Part shown: piece after piece, positions 6,094-6,258 of the stretch | Layout of the letters: the number at the start of each line of letters is the position of its first letter | How positions within the stretch are numbered: position 1 is the first letter of the stretch | DNA from: Aphodosoma sp051870875 | GTDB taxonomy: Bacteria; Bacteroidota; Bacteroidia; Bacteroidales; Paludibacteraceae | Reading direction: 5' to 3' | DNA length: 6,258 bases | NCBI GenBank assembly: GCA_051870875.1 | Contig: JBJECG010000044.1 | Coordinates: 1-6,258 of the forward strand | Notes under the pieces: generated by a model | What the model saw: the letters and a program-made list of their open reading frames with translations, nothing else | Database searches by the model: none | Told to the model about the DNA's origin: nothing | Made by a program: the position numbers and the translations under genes

Positions 6094-6101
6094 TACCTTT
6101 G
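6094..6101 (+). promoter_or_regulatory. -7 box upstream of the right-edge lipoprotein gene
   Basis: TACCTTTG matches TAnnTTTG. Transcription would start near 6107, giving a leader of about 64 bases to ATG 6171. No clear TTG lies at the -33 spacing. The promoter diverges from the DUF4494 promoter only about 20 bp away, so the two may compete or share a regulator. Confidence 0.55.
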
Positions 6102-6170
6102 CGACAATGCAATATAAGGTTACAGATTCATAAATATCCATTAAAATAATAACAACAAAAAACTACCGAC

Positions 6171-6258
6171 ATGAAAAAGACTTTATTCATTGCAGCCATC
6201 GCAGCCATGTCACTTGTGGCTTGCGGCAAAAAAGAGGCAAAGACATTCAACTTCGCAG
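6171..6258 (+). CDS. Lipoprotein of unknown function (5' end only)
   Basis: Only 29 codons are visible before the window ends. ATG 6171 opens a classic lipoprotein signal peptide: a basic start (MKKT), a hydrophobic core, and lipobox LVAC with the lipidated cysteine at residue 18. GKKEAKTFNF follows. The A-rich stretch before the ATG is typical of Bacteroidetes translation starts. Export and lipid anchoring are well supported; the function cannot be read from this fragment. Confidence 0.85.
   Translation, partial: MKKTLFIAAIAAMSLVACGKKEAKTFNFA

Noticed and set aside
5956..6141. N-terminal extension of the DUF4494 protein (up to 62 extra residues)
   Set aside because: The extension contains the promoter and palindrome, and family members start at the MxxWFECK position.

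Overview
The window looks like chromosomal DNA from a Bacteroidales species (Bacteroides, Phocaeicola or a close relative). Five lines support this. Promoters match the Bacteroidetes -7 consensus TAnnTTTG. Shine-Dalgarno sequences are absent. There is a DUF4494 protein, a family I know from this order. One protein has a T9SS-like C-terminal domain. The lipoprotein signal peptides are of Bacteroidetes type. No rRNA, tRNA, CRISPR array, insertion sequence or phage gene was seen, and no gene-free stretch exceeds 300 bases.

Left part (1-3738, minus strand): an envelope redox cluster. In transcription order it holds a flavodoxin-like lipoprotein with an extra C-terminal beta domain (3738-2857), a decayed second flavodoxin lipoprotein (2857-2526), a Tat-type lipoprotein fusing flavodoxin to two [4Fe-4S] clusters (2461-1508), and a membrane polyferredoxin that runs off the left edge (1488-1). 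The polyferredoxin reads as NapH joined to NapG through an internal twin-arginine segment. All the intact products carry export or membrane signals. The inferred role is a menaquinol-linked iron-sulfur/flavin electron relay in the envelope. Its donor and final acceptor are unknown.

Middle (3739-4806): a divergent control region and an AraC-family regulator on the plus strand. Between the two divergent promoters lies a perfect 10-bp direct repeat with 21-bp periodicity, the geometry expected for an AraC-type operator. The regulator therefore probably controls the flavodoxin/ferredoxin genes.

Right part (4824-6258): a housekeeping neighbourhood. A minus-strand pair encodes a DUF4494 protein and the PLP-binding protein YggS. 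Divergent from it is the start of a lipoprotein gene cut by the right edge. The promoter region between them contains a 31-bp imperfect palindrome.

The most notable items are the NapH-NapG fusion with its internal Tat segment, the lipid-anchored flavodoxin/ferredoxin set as a possible undescribed electron-transfer system, the 21-bp-spaced operator, and the in-place decay of one flavodoxin gene.
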